64,000 bases of DNA from Dyella caseinilytica (GCF_016865235.1 NZ_CP064030.1:1674001-1738000); one strand, 5' to 3'. Positions 1-8,842 are shown, numbered from the stretch's first letter. The notes: generated by a model from the sequence alone, not told the origin. Made by a program: numbers and translations.

Positions 1-108
1 GCGCCATATTTTGAAGGCACGATGTTGTTCGGATCGTGTCTAGATCGCAGGCAAAGCATCGTTTGCGAGACCGGACAAAAAATTGGAGTCCGGCGTGTTC
101 GATACGGA

Positions 109-137
109 TTGACCGGCCAGAGTGTCACCCGTAGCAT
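109..137 (+). promoter_or_regulatory. Probable sigma-70 promoter of the tRNA-Pro/Arg/His/Lys cluster
   Basis: TTGACC at 109-114 is followed after exactly 17 bases by TAGCAT at 132-137, about 42 bases before tRNA-Pro. The first 178 bases contain no convincing coding sequence, so this is the likely transcription start region for the four-tRNA operon. The -10 matches the consensus at four of six positions. This is inference from consensus only. Confidence 0.45.
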
Positions 138-178
138 TTCAGGACTCAGGTACGCGTAAGCTGACTGGGTTTCGAAAA

Positions 179-255
179 CGGGGTATAGCTCAGCCTGGTA
201 GAGCGCCAGCTTTGGGAGCTGGATGTCGTGGGTTCGAATCCCTCTGCCCCGACCA
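179..255 (+). tRNA. tRNA-Pro(UGG)
   Basis: A full cloverleaf of 77 nt with encoded CCA. The acceptor stem CGGGGTA pairs with TGCCCCG, the T loop is GGTTCGAATCC, and the anticodon stem CCAGC/GCTGG encloses the loop TTTGGGA with anticodon TGG. It is the first gene of a cluster Pro-Arg-His-Lys that is probably transcribed as one precursor. Confidence 0.96.
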
Positions 256-277
256 GCAGGTGTTCTGCTTAAGTCAA

Positions 278-354
278 GCGCCTGTAGCTCAACCGGATAG
301 AGCATCGGCCTTCTAAGCCGACGGTTGCAGGTTCGATTCCTGTCGGGCGCGCCA
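278..354 (+). tRNA. tRNA-Arg(UCU)
   Basis: A cloverleaf starting GCGCCTG and ending CGGGCGC-G-CCA. The anticodon stem TCGGC/GCCGA holds the loop CTTCTAA with anticodon TCT, which reads AGA. It lies 22 bases after tRNA-Pro and shares its transcript. Confidence 0.95.
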
Positions 355-367
355 GATTCGTGGTTAC

Positions 368-445
368 GGTGGGCGTAGCTCAGTTGGTTAGAGTACCGGA
401 TTGTGATTCCGGTTGTCGTGGGTTCGAGTCCCATCGTCCACCCCA
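368..445 (+). tRNA. tRNA-His(GUG)
   Basis: The anticodon stem CCGGA/TCCGG holds the loop TTGTGAT, anticodon GTG. An extra 5' G (G-1, position 368) can pair with the discriminator C at 442, the identity element of tRNA-His. The encoded CCA is at 443-445. Confidence 0.95.
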
Positions 446-473
446 ATTTGCAGTATTTACAATGTAGTTTTTC

Positions 474-549
<76 letters not shown>

Positions 550-553
550 ATTG

Positions 554-587
554 AAAAGGCACTTAGCGAAAGCTAAGTGCCTTTTTC
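554..587 (+). terminator. Rho-independent terminator of the tRNA cluster
   Basis: A 14-bp perfect stem (554-567 with 572-585) is closed by a GAAA tetraloop. The 3' arm ends in five T bases, followed by CTTT. Canonical form, 5 bases after tRNA-Lys. Confidence 0.92.
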
Positions 588-767
588 TTTATGTCGAGGC
601 CAGCGGCCAGCATGGCCGGCTCGCGACGAACAAGGCTTGTGGTGGAATGGCGGGCGCCGCAAAGGCGCGAGATCCTTCTTCCATTGACGATGATCTGGTG
701 TAGAAGGGAGCCGATTACGGCTCCCTATCCGGTAGAACCCAGCCGGCTACTTACGCAGCCAGAGGCA

Positions 768-1562
768 TCATTCGTCGACACCGAAATCGAACAGCTCGCC
801 CATATAAAGGCCATATTCGCCAGGTTTCAGGTCCGTGGTCGGCGTCAGTTTCCACTGGTTGCCGTTGCCGACAGCGACCGCGTCGTAGGCGATCTGGTTA
901 TCCTTGTCCGGAGCGCCTACGTTCTTCATGCCACCCCAAAAGCGGGAATTACCCAGCTTCAGCGAGCGATCCTGGTCACCCTTGTCCACCTCGACCGACA
1001 CAATGTAGATGCGCCCCTTCGGCTGGTCAGTCGAGTTGACGATGAACGATGGCCGCGCATCGTGCGTGCGCACGGTGGCTGCAACACCCGGGAAGTTGTA
1101 ATGCTCCAGCACCGTTACAAAGGCATTCGTCGTGCTGATGGTGCCGGATATGCCACGCAGGTGCACATTGCCCCCGTTCGTCGTGACCATCGTGACATCG
1201 AAGGGATTCCCCGCCATGGCGCCCGTGGGTGGCGTTCCCGAACCTGCAGCCGCTGAAGCTGCGCCACCGTCGGCGCGTTTTAGCATTTCAGAAATCACAT
1301 CTTGCGAAACACCCGAGCTCTTCAGATTCACGAGGTCATCGACCTCCAGCTTGAAATTGACGGCGGATGCTCCGTCGATCTTCTCCTTGATTACTTCCGA
1401 GCTGAAACCTAGCTTGGCCAGCTTGACGACATCTGCGTTGGTCATCGCAGTAGTGCCGGAGGCCTGTGCGAAAGCAGTAGAAGTGGTAAGCAACTGGAGC
1501 GGCACCGCCCCCAGTGTGAGCATCAGTCCGATAACAGCAATCCTAGCGAAACGTGACTTCAT
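768..1562 (-). CDS. Secreted protein of unknown function
   Basis: A protein of 264 residues. Residues 1-32 form a Sec signal peptide (basic start, hydrophobic core, AFA cleavage site before QA). After it come two short helical units (about 40-95): one around NADVVKLAKLGFSSEVI and one around LVNLKSSGVSQDVISEMLKR. These follow a pattern (Leu-x-x-Leu-x-x-x-Gly-hydrophobic-Ser) seen in many secreted proteins of diverse bacteria. A low-complexity Ala/Gly/Ser stretch (95-115) leads into a C-terminal domain of about 150 residues that I do not recognise. A GGGAGA ribosome site precedes the ATG. It is monocistronic, facing away from the next gene-free stretch. Probably periplasmic or surface associated; no enzymatic motif is visible. 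Confidence 0.8.
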   Translation of the reverse strand: MKSRFARIAVIGLMLTLGAVPLQLLTTSTAFAQASGTTAMTNADVVKLAKLGFSSEVIKEKIDGASAVNFKLEVDDLVNLKSSGVSQDVISEMLKRADGGAASAAAGSGTPPTGAMAGNPFDVTMVTTNGGNVHLRGISGTISTTNAFVTVLEHYNFPGVAATVRTHDARPSFIVNSTDQPKGRIYIVSVEVDKGDQDRSLKLGNSRFWGGMKNVGAPDKDNQIAYDAVAVGNGNQWKLTPTTDLKPGEYGLYMGELFDFGVDE

Positions 1563-2245
1563 TACATATTTCTCCCTGGTTGTAAGGGGGCTCCGATTTA
1601 ACTATCCCCTTAAGCCCTGCCAGTATATGGCAGCTTGTATTTGTTCAAACGGCTCCGCGGTAGCTTTGATCGCTGGCTGGATATTGAATCAGGTGCCATG
1701 CGCAAATTGGATGCCTATTTCTTTGGCTCGCATTTCGATCCACTGATCCGAGGCCATGCTGACCTGCTCGTCTACTGCTTCCAAAGCCAACGAAGCGGAT
1801 CGACGGCGAAGTTTTGTCAAGGACGGCGGTCGCTTCGGTTTGGTGATTGTGTTTTTGACTGCACATAGTCCGTGCGCAGTGCGGGTCAAGGAGATGCCGC
1901 ATATTTTCTACGTACGAACCGCAAGCCTCCAAACGGCCGCCAACCTCAGTATTCATGGGAATTTGATCGGCAACGCCAGAGACCTGGGCATCAGTCTCAC
2001 GACAATCTTGCCGTACAACGGGCCCCCGGCAGGGCCACACTCGATTTCCTAATTGGCGTGATCTGATCATTTGCAGCCCAGCAAGGGCATTCAGTGCTTG
2101 TGCGGGCCTGCCGCTCCTACTTAAAATGGATGGCTTGGCATAAGGTAATCATCGACTTAGGGTCGCGGCCCGACAGTTTTTCCACGAATCCGGTCTTTCC
2201 GGTGAAAATCGTTGAAAATCTGTGGGTTGCAATCCGGCAGACGAT
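1563..2245. other. 683-base stretch without a supported gene
   Basis: Only short open frames occur here, and they overlap on both strands. The best is a minus-strand frame ending at 1689 (about 66 codons from a TTG). Its last 25 residues are mixed charged and hydrophobic and protein-like (for example MASDQWIEMRAKEIG), but no ATG or ribosome site opens it. The stretch looks less GC-rich than its surroundings by eye. It may hold a decayed gene or the promoter region of tRNA-Leu; I could not define either. Confidence 0.4.
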
Positions 2246-2331
2246 GCGAAAGTGGCGGAATTGGTAGACGCACTGGATTTAGGTTCCAGCGGGTAACCCC
2301 CGTAAGGGTTCGAGTCCCTTCTTTCGCACCA
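2246..2331 (+). tRNA. tRNA-Leu(UAG)
   Basis: A class II tRNA of 86 nt with a variable arm (CGGGTAACCCCCG region) and encoded CCA. The acceptor stem GCGAAAG pairs with CTTTCGC. The anticodon stem CTGGA/TCCAG holds TTTAGGT, anticodon TAG. It stands immediately upstream of tig. Confidence 0.95.
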
Positions 2332-2413
2332 CCGGCCTTGAGTTTGATTTTGCGGGCGGCCGGGGCCGCCGCGGCGCCGTTACGGGCCTTCACAGGTAAT
2401 TCCAGGAGACGTC

Positions 2414-3706
2414 ATGCAGTTTTCCGTTGAAAACGTCGGCAAGCTTGAGCGCAAGCTCACGGTCAAATTTCCGGCAGAGCGGTTCGAGACGCAGGTCAGC
2501 GCTCGTATCGCCGAAATGAGCCGCACGGTACGCCTGAAGGGCTTCCGTCCCGGCAAGGTGCCCGCCAATGTGATCCAGCAGCGTTTCGGCGCGCAGGTCC
2601 GCGGCGAAGTACTCTCGGACTTGATCGGCAGCACGCTGCGCGAGGCCTTCGAGAAGGAAAACCTGCGTCCGGTCGCCAATCCGGCGATCGATACCACAGG
2701 GCAGCCGGAGAACGGTGAAATCGCTTACACGGCGACGTTCGAAGTGATGCCGGAATTTCCTGAAATCGACGTCGCTGCGCTGGAAATCAGCCGCCCGGTG
2801 GCGGAAGTCAGTGATGCCGACATCGAGAAGATGATCGAGACGCTGCGCCAGCAGCGCCGCAGTTTCGAGGAAGTCGAGCGCGTTTCGGCCGAAAGCGACT
2901 TCGTGATGTTCGAATACGCCGCTGTCGCCGGTGACTATCGCTTCCCGGCCGAAGGCCTGGAGCGTGCGGGCAGCGTGATCGGTTCGGGCACGCTGTTTAA
3001 GGCGTTGGATGCCGCGCTGGTTGGCCGCAAGTCGGGTGAAGAGTTCGAGACCGATATCGAATTCCCGGCAGATTTTCGCAACGATCAGCTGGCCGGCAAG
3101 ACCGCCAAGGTCAACTTCAAGATCGTGAAAGTGCAGGAACAGAAGCTGCCGGAAATCGATGCCGAGTTCATTCAGTTGTTCGGCATCACCGACGGCAACC
3201 TGGACAACTTCCGCAAGGAAGTGCGCGCCAACCTCGAGCGCGAACTGAAGGCGGCGCTGATGGCTCGTCTGAAGGCGCAGGTGGCCGAGAAGCTGGCCGA
3301 GACGCACAAAGAGTTGGAAGTGCCGAACCTGATGGTGCAGTCCGAGGCGCGCAATCTTGCCGCCGGCAGCGTACCGCGCGGCCAGCAGCCTCCGCCGCAG
3401 CTCATCGATTCGGCGATGCCTACCGCGCGCATGCGCGTGATCGCCGGACTGCTGATGGGCGAAATCGCCCGCAAGCAGGAACTCAAGCTGGACCGCACCC
3501 GCCTGGCCGAACAGCTCGCGGCGATTGCCTCCACCTACGAAGAGCCGGAGAAGGTCATTGAACTGTACAACGGGGATCCCCAATTGATGTCTGGACTGCA
3601 AAATCGCGTGATGGAAGACCAGGTGGCCGAGTGGGTGGCAGAACATGCCAACAGCACCGTGCAGAACCTGAGCTTCGACGAAGTGATGCGTCCGGTCGGC
3701 GCCTGA
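2414..3706 (+). CDS. tig: Trigger factor (ribosome-associated chaperone and prolyl isomerase)
   Basis: Binds next to the ribosomal exit tunnel and shields nascent chains. The product has 430 residues, as usual for the family. The N-terminal ribosome-binding domain (1-about 145) carries the docking signature GFRPGKVP at 43-50. An FKBP-like prolyl isomerase domain spans roughly 150-245, and the helical C-terminal substrate cradle fills the rest. The start is well placed after CCAGGAGACGTC. It heads the tig-clpP-clpX block, whose order is conserved in proteobacteria and couples folding with degradation of nascent proteins. Identification rests on the signature, length and context. Confidence 0.97.
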   Translation: MQFSVENVGKLERKLTVKFPAERFETQVSARIAEMSRTVRLKGFRPGKVPANVIQQRFGAQVRGEVLSDLIGSTLREAFEKENLRPVANPAIDTTGQPENGEIAYTATFEVMPEFPEIDVAALEISRPVAEVSDADIEKMIETLRQQRRSFEEVERVSAESDFVMFEYAAVAGDYRFPAEGLERAGSVIGSGTLFKALDAALVGRKSGEEFETDIEFPADFRNDQLAGKTAKVNFKIVKVQEQKLPEIDAEFIQLFGITDGNLDNFRKEVRANLERELKAALMARLKAQVAEKLAETHKELEVPNLMVQSEARNLAAGSVPRGQQPPPQLIDSAMPTARMRVIAGLLMGEIARKQELKLDRTRLAEQLAAIASTYEEPEKVIELYNGDPQLMSGLQNRVMEDQVAEWVAEHANSTVQNLSFDEVMRPVGA

Positions 3707-3715
3707 GACGATTCG

Positions 3716-3743
3716 ATCAGGTCCGGCTATAGTCAGACCTGAT
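3716..3743 (+). other. Inverted repeat in the tig-clpP gap
   Basis: ATCAGGTC (3716-3723) and GACCTGAT (3736-3743) form an 8-bp perfect inverted repeat with a 12-base spacer. The spacer contains TATAGT (3728-3733), a plausible -10 element. No T run follows, so it is a poor intrinsic terminator. It could be an operator over a clpP promoter or an mRNA hairpin; I cannot decide which. Confidence 0.35.
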
Positions 3744-3787
3744 TCGACGAATCGCCCTACAGTCCCCACACGCGGAGAGTCACACGC

Positions 3788-4417
3788 ATGGCCATGGACC
3801 CGATCCAGAACCTCAACCTGGTGCCGATCGTTGTCGAGCAGACCGCTCGCGGCGAACGTTCGTATGACATTTACTCGCGCCTGTTGAAGGAGCGCGTGAT
3901 CTTCCTGGTCGGTGAAGTGAACGACCAGGTGGCCAATTTGCTGGTGGCGCAGATGCTGTTCCTGGAGTCGGAAAACCCCGACAAGGACATCCATCTGTAC
4001 ATCAACAGTCCGGGTGGCGCGGTCACGGCCGGTTTGGCGATCTACGACACCATGCAATTCATCAAGCCTGACGTCAGCACCATGTGCATCGGCCAGGCCT
4101 GCAGCGCCGCCTCCCTGCTGCTGATGGCCGGGGCCAAGGGCAAGCGCTACTCGCTACCCAATTCGCGGGTAATGATCCACCAGCCATCGGGCGGCGCCCG
4201 TGGCCAGGCCACCGATATCGAGATCCAGGCCCAGGAAATCCTGTACCTGCGCCGTCGCCTGAACGACATTTACGTTCAGCATACCGGGCAGCCCCTGGAG
4301 AAGATCGAGCGGGATATGGAGCGTGACCGCTTCATGAGCGCCGAGGTTGCCAAGGAATACGGCCTGATCGACGACGTGCTGGACCGTCGTGCCGTCGAAA
4401 CGGTCAAGTCGGCCTGA
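3788..4417 (+). CDS. clpP: ATP-dependent Clp protease proteolytic subunit
   Basis: Serine peptidase that assembles as a double heptameric ring and degrades proteins fed in by ClpX or ClpA. The 209-residue product carries the complete catalytic triad Ser106 (GQACSAAS), His131 (VMIHQPSGG) and Asp180. The spacings of 25 and 49 residues are identical to the E. coli enzyme. The oxyanion-strand motif NSPGGAV is at 73-79. The short N-terminal extension before the conserved LVPIVVEQ start is normal for a self-cleaved propeptide. It is followed by clpX after about 110 bases. Confidence 0.98.
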   Translation: MAMDPIQNLNLVPIVVEQTARGERSYDIYSRLLKERVIFLVGEVNDQVANLLVAQMLFLESENPDKDIHLYINSPGGAVTAGLAIYDTMQFIKPDVSTMCIGQACSAASLLLMAGAKGKRYSLPNSRVMIHQPSGGARGQATDIEIQAQEILYLRRRLNDIYVQHTGQPLEKIERDMERDRFMSAEVAKEYGLIDDVLDRRAVETVKSA

Positions 4418-4445
4418 TTTCCGCCGATCTCAAGCTTTAGGCAGA

Positions 4446-4485
4446 CAGGGGTCCCGCGTCCGGGTGCGGACGCGGGACCCTGTGC
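4446..4485 (+). other. GC-rich hairpin between clpP and clpX
   Basis: Two complementary arms of about 17 bases (ACAGGGGTCCCGCGTCCG and its complement with one bulged G) are separated by a short loop. No U tract follows, so it is unlikely to be a full intrinsic terminator. Likely roles are stabilising the 3' end of clpP mRNA or partially attenuating read-through into clpX. This is inference from structure only. Confidence 0.5.
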
Positions 4486-4528
4486 TATTCTCGACCCGTA
4501 ACCGGGATTTATCAGCAGGATCAAACGA

Positions 4529-5830
4529 ATGAGCGACGAGCGGCAGGGCCGTTCCAACGACAGCGGCAAGATTCTCTACTGCTCCTTCTGCGGCAAGAGC
4601 CAGCATGAAGTACGCAAGCTGATCGCGGGTCCGTCCGTGTTCATCTGCGACGAGTGCGTGGAGCTGTGCAACGACATCATCCGTGAGGAGCTTGAGGAGA
4701 AGGCCGCCTCAGGGCGCAGCCAGCTGCCCAAGCCCAAGGAAATCATGGAGACCCTCGACCAGTACGTGGTCGGGCAGACGCGTGCCAAAAAGGCGCTCGC
4801 CGTCGCGGTCTACAACCATTACAAGCGGATGGAATCTCGCCAGCGCAGTGACGATATCGAGCTGGGCAAGTCCAACATCTTGCTGATCGGTCCGACCGGT
4901 TCGGGCAAGACGCTGCTGGCGGAAACGCTCGCGCGCCTGCTCAACGTTCCGTTCACGATCGCCGACGCCACCACGCTGACCGAAGCCGGCTATGTGGGCG
5001 AGGATGTCGAGAACATTATCCAAAAGCTGTTGCAGAAGTGCGACTACGACGTCGAGAAGGCGCAGTCGGGCATCGTCTACATCGACGAAATCGACAAGAT
5101 CTCGCGCAAGAGCGAGAACCCGTCGATCACTCGTGACGTGTCCGGTGAAGGTGTGCAGCAGGCGCTGCTGAAGCTGATCGAAGGCACACTCGCCTCGGTG
5201 CCGCCGCAGGGTGGCCGCAAGCATCCGCAGCAGGAATTTCTGCAGGTCGATACCAAGAACATCTTGTTCATCTGCGGTGGCGCGTTCGCAGGTCTGGAAA
5301 AAGTTATCCAGCAGCGCTCGGAAACCACGGGCATTGGCTTCTCCGCCGAAGTACGTTCGAAAGAGCGCACGGAAAATCTCGGTAAGGTGCTGGCCGAAGT
5401 CGAGCCTTCGGATCTGGTGCGTTTCGGTCTGATTCCGGAATTCGTCGGTCGCCTGCCTGTTGTGGCGACGCTGGACGAACTGGACGAACCGGCGCTAGTG
5501 AAGATTCTTACCGAGCCGCGCAACGCTGTGACGAAACAGTTCCGCAAGCTGTTCGAGATGGAAGGCGTCGAATTGGAATTCCGTCCCGAGGCATTGCAGG
5601 CGGTGGCCAAGAAGGCGCTCAAGCGCAAGACGGGTGCACGCGGTCTGCGCACCATTCTTGAGCAAGTGCTGCTGGACACCATGTACGAGCTGCCGTCGCT
5701 GGAGCACGTCAGCAAGGTTGTGGTGGATGACGCAGTGATCGAAGGTCAGGCCGAGCCGTATCTGATCTATCGTGGAAACTTGCAACAGCAACCACGCATC
5801 AGCAGCGAGAGCGGCGACGCGGCTGCCTGA
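4529..5830 (+). CDS. clpX: ATP-dependent Clp protease ATP-binding subunit ClpX
   Basis: AAA+ unfoldase that selects substrates and threads them into ClpP. The product has 433 residues. The N-terminal zinc-binding domain has Cys18, Cys21, Cys40 and Cys43. Walker A is GPTGSGKT at 121-128. The pore loop GYVG is at 154-157, Walker B IVYIDEID ends near 189, and the ClpP-docking loop contains IGF (within GIGFSAEV). The sensor region reads GLIPEFVGRLP and the C-terminal small AAA domain is complete. The start follows AGCAGGA. A strong terminator ends the tig-clpP-clpX unit. Confidence 0.98.
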   Translation: MSDERQGRSNDSGKILYCSFCGKSQHEVRKLIAGPSVFICDECVELCNDIIREELEEKAASGRSQLPKPKEIMETLDQYVVGQTRAKKALAVAVYNHYKRMESRQRSDDIELGKSNILLIGPTGSGKTLLAETLARLLNVPFTIADATTLTEAGYVGEDVENIIQKLLQKCDYDVEKAQSGIVYIDEIDKISRKSENPSITRDVSGEGVQQALLKLIEGTLASVPPQGGRKHPQQEFLQVDTKNILFICGGAFAGLEKVIQQRSETTGIGFSAEVRSKERTENLGKVLAEVEPSDLVRFGLIPEFVGRLPVVATLDELDEPALVKILTEPRNAVTKQFRKLFEMEGVELEFRPEALQAVAKKALKRKTGARGLRTILEQVLLDTMYELPSLEHVSKVVVDDAVIEGQAEPYLIYRGNLQQQPRISSESGDAAA

Positions 5831-5850
5831 TTGTTACAACATCCGCATCC

Positions 5851-5891
5851 CGCGGCCCCGGCGGGCAACTGCCGGGGCCGCGTGTTTTTTG
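5851..5891 (+). terminator. Rho-independent terminator after clpX
   Basis: CGCGGCCCCGGC (5851-5862) pairs perfectly with GCCGGGGCCGCG (5871-5882) around an 8-base loop, followed by TGTTTTTTG. It separates clpX from lon. Confidence 0.9.
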
Positions 5892-6001
5892 TTAGCAGGC
5901 CAGCACTTGAGTGCTGGCCGCATCGCCTCCACTTGACGAGTCAATGACCTCGGCGCAGTGTCGGGGCCGTAAGCCTCATTTTTCGCGAGAGATTTCCTGC
6001 G

Positions 6002-8506
6002 ATGGCAAAAAGTGCTGCAAATCCTGTCGCCACTGGCGCCCTTTTGGACGCGCTGCCGGTGCTGCCCCTGCGCGATGTCGTGGTCTATCCACACATGGTG
6101 ATTCCGTTGTTCGTCGGCCGCGATAAGTCCATGCGTGCCCTCGAACGTGCCATGGAAGGTGAGCGCCAGATTTTGCTGGTGGCGCAGAAGAGTCCTGATA
6201 TCGACGATCCCGAGGTGAAGGACCTTCACGAAATCGGCACGCTTGCCGGCGTGTTGCAGCTGTTAAAGCTGCCTGACGGCACCGTGAAAGTGCTGGTGGA
6301 AGGGCAGTCGCGTGTCGCGATCGAGGAATATCACGAAGACGGCGGCATGCTGACCGCACGCTCGCGTGTGATCGAGCCCGTCTACAACGTGAAGGAGCGC
6401 GAGCTGGATGTCGTTTCGCGCACACTGGTGTCGCTGTTCGAACAGTTGGTCAAGCAGAGCCGTAAGCTACCGCCGGAAGTGTTGGCGACCTTGTCGGGTA
6501 TCGATGATCCTTCGCGTCTTGCCGACTCGATCGCCGCGCATCTCACTGTGCGCATGTCTGAAAAGCAAAAAGTGCTGGAGACGGCCGACGTCGGTCAGCG
6601 CCTGGAACTGCTGATTGGTCTGGTCGATGGCGAGATCGATCTGCAGCAGGTGGAAAAGCGCATCCGCGGCCGCGTGAAGTCGCAGATGGAAAAGAGCCAG
6701 CGCGAGTACTACCTCAACGAACAGATGAAGGCCATCCAGAAGGAGCTGGGTGAGGGCGAGGATGGCCCGAACGAAATCGAAGAACTGCAAAAGAAAATCG
6801 AAGACGCCGGTATGCCCAAGCCGGTGTTGACCAAGGCGCGTCAGGAATTCGGCAAGCTCAAGCAGATGTCGCCCATGTCGGCTGAAGCCACCGTGGTGCG
6901 CAATTATCTGGATTGGCTGATCGGCGTGCCGTGGAAGAAGCGCAGCAAGGTGCGCAAGGATCTCGCATTGGCGCAGGAAGTGCTCGACACCGACCACTTC
7001 GGTCTGGAGAAGGTCAAAGAGCGCATCCTTGAATACCTCGCTGTGCAGCAGCGCGTCAGTGCCATGAAGGGCCCGATCCTCTGCCTGGTCGGTCCGCCTG
7101 GCGTAGGTAAGACCTCGCTCGGCCAGTCGATCGCCAAGGCGACGAACCGAAAGTTCGTTCGCATGAGCCTCGGTGGCGTGCGCGACGAAGCAGAGATCCG
7201 TGGCCATCGCCGTACCTACATCGGTTCGATGCCGGGTCGCATCGTGCAGAACATGAACAAAGTGGGCACCAAGAATCCACTGTTCGTGCTCGACGAAATC
7301 GACAAGATGTCGATGGACTTCCGCGGTGATCCGTCCTCAGCACTGCTGGAAGTGCTCGATCCGGAACAGAACCACACATTCAACGATCACTATCTGGAAG
7401 TCGATCTCGATCTTTCTGAAGTGATGTGGATTGCAACGGCCAACTCACTCAACATCCCAGGCCCGCTGCTTGATCGCATGGAAGTCATTCGCATTCCCGG
7501 TTATACCGAGGATGAGAAGCTTGGCATCGCGCAAAAGTATCTGCTGCCGAAGCAGATCAAGGCGAACGGCCTCAAGCCTGAAGAGCTTAGTGTCGACGAG
7601 GAAGCGGTGCGCGATATCGTGCGTTACTACACGCGCGAATCCGGCGTGCGCAATCTTGAGCGCGAGATTTCCAAGATCTGTCGCAAGGTGGTCAAACAGC
7701 TGACCCTGGGTGAACACAAGAAGGCCGCAGAGAAGGCAAAACCCGAAACCAAGAAGGGCAAGGCCAAGGCTGCACCAAGTAAGGTGCGGGTGGACTCCGA
7801 TAATCTCGATCATTATCTTGGCGTGCGCCGCTTCGACTTTGGTCGCAAGGAGCAGCAGAACGAGGTTGGTCTCGTGACGGGTCTGGCTTGGACTCAGGTC
7901 GGCGGTGATTTGCTCAGCATCGAATCGTCGATCGTCCCCGGCAAGGGCCGTCTGGTGCATACCGGTCAGCTCGGTGACGTGATGAAGGAGTCGATCCAGG
8001 CGGCGCTTTCCGTGGTGCGCGCACGTGCCAGCCGCATGGGCATCGAGCCGGATTTCCACGAGAAACTCGACCTGCACATCCACGTGCCGGAAGGTGCTAC
8101 CCCGAAGGATGGTCCCAGCGCGGGCATCGCGATGTGCACGGCGTTGGTGTCGGCCTTGACCAAGGTGCCTGTCCGCTCCGAAGTGGCCATGACCGGCGAG
8201 ATCACACTGCGCGGTCGCGTGCTGCCAATTGGCGGTTTGAAAGAGAAGCTGCTGGCGGCTCATCGCGGTGGCATCACCACCGTGATCATCCCGGACGAAA
8301 ATCGCAAGGATCTGGCGGATATTCCGGAAAACATTACCGGATCGCTGGATATTCACCCCGTGCGCTGGATCGACGAAGTACTCGACATCGCATTGGAGCG
8401 TCCGCTGCAGCCGCTGCCCGCCAAGACGGATGCAGAGCCTGCGTCAGCATCGGCTGAGGCGGGTACGCACGACGAAACAACTGAAGCGCCTACACGTACC
8501 CATTAA
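6002..8506 (+). CDS. lon: ATP-dependent protease La (Lon)
   Basis: Homohexameric AAA+ serine protease for misfolded and regulatory proteins. The product has 834 residues, longer than the 784 of E. coli. The extra length comes mainly from a Lys/Ala/Glu-rich insertion near 580-600 (between the AAA+ and protease domains) and an acidic tail. The N-terminal LON substrate domain starts LPVLPLRDVVVYP. Walker A is GPPGVGKT at 364-371 and Walker B contains FVLDEIDKM. The catalytic dyad is Ser706 (DGPSAG) and Lys749, 43 residues apart as in E. coli. It has its own transcription unit between two terminators, next to hup as in many gammaproteobacteria. Confidence 0.98.
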   Translation: MAKSAANPVATGALLDALPVLPLRDVVVYPHMVIPLFVGRDKSMRALERAMEGERQILLVAQKSPDIDDPEVKDLHEIGTLAGVLQLLKLPDGTVKVLVEGQSRVAIEEYHEDGGMLTARSRVIEPVYNVKERELDVVSRTLVSLFEQLVKQSRKLPPEVLATLSGIDDPSRLADSIAAHLTVRMSEKQKVLETADVGQRLELLIGLVDGEIDLQQVEKRIRGRVKSQMEKSQREYYLNEQMKAIQKELGEGEDGPNEIEELQKKIEDAGMPKPVLTKARQEFGKLKQMSPMSAEATVVRNYLDWLIGVPWKKRSKVRKDLALAQEVLDTDHFGLEKVKERILEYLAVQQRVSAMKGPILCLVGPPGVGKTSLGQSIAKATNRKFVRMSLGGVRDEAEIRGHRRTYIGSMPGRIVQNMNKVGTKNPLFVLDEIDKMSMDFRGDPSSALLEVLDPEQNHTFNDHYLEVDLDLSEVMWIATANSLNIPGPLLDRMEVIRIPGYTEDEKLGIAQKYLLPKQIKANGLKPEELSVDEEAVRDIVRYYTRESGVRNLEREISKICRKVVKQLTLGEHKKAAEKAKPETKKGKAKAAPSKVRVDSDNLDHYLGVRRFDFGRKEQQNEVGLVTGLAWTQVGGDLLSIESSIVPGKGRLVHTGQLGDVMKESIQAALSVVRARASRMGIEPDFHEKLDLHIHVPEGATPKDGPSAGIAMCTALVSALTKVPVRSEVAMTGEITLRGRVLPIGGLKEKLLAAHRGGITTVIIPDENRKDLADIPENITGSLDIHPVRWIDEVLDIALERPLQPLPAKTDAEPASASAEAGTHDETTEAPTRTH

Positions 8507-8535
8507 GCGCAGGGGCTCCCCCCAGAGATTGCGAT

Positions 8536-8566
8536 AGGCGACACGTTTTCCGTGTCGCCTCTTTCA
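8536..8566 (+). terminator. Likely terminator after lon
   Basis: AGGCGACACG (8536-8545) and CGTGTCGCCT (8551-8560) form a 10-bp perfect stem with the loop TTTTC, followed by CTTTC. The T tract is short, so strength is uncertain. Confidence 0.65.
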
Positions 8567-8664
8567 CACCGTGCAATACCGTCACGCAAGTGGCGGTTGT
8601 GCGGTGTGCGTCTGTGTGAGAGAAGATACCGCTGAACCCCCGCAAAGCGTTGGTAATGCTTGTA

Positions 8665-8693
8665 TTGCGGACCCTTGGAGCCGCTGGTATAAA
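8665..8693 (+). promoter_or_regulatory. Extended -10 promoter of hup
   Basis: TTGCGG at 8665-8670 and TATAAA at 8688-8693 are separated by 17 bases, with TGG just before the -10 (an extended -10). Transcription would start near 8700 and leave a leader of about 140 bases. It lies in the 336-base gap between lon and hup, which has no coding sequence. Good consensus match, not tested. Confidence 0.6.
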
Positions 8694-8842
8694 GGCTCAC
8701 CGCCATCCTGGGGCTGCGCCAGCATGCACAGTGATGCGGGATCGCGTGGCAACGCCTTCCGTAGAATCCTTTCAATCCTTTCCTGCGTTGTCCCGTCCCA
8801 TACCTATCCGCGGGCCGAATACCTGTTTAAGGGAGTAACTCA

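Noticed and set aside
2390..4057. A 555-codon minus-strand open frame opposite tig and clpP
   Set aside because: It is the complement of two well-supported genes, its translation is rich in His, Arg and Gln as expected for an antisense shadow, and it has no ribosome site or family motif.
4441..4485. Intrinsic terminator call for the clpP-clpX hairpin
   Set aside because: No T tract follows the stem, so it was kept as a hairpin of unknown role.
8507..8842. A small gene in the lon-hup gap
   Set aside because: The short frames on both strands lack ribosome sites and conserved features; a terminator and a good promoter explain the gap.
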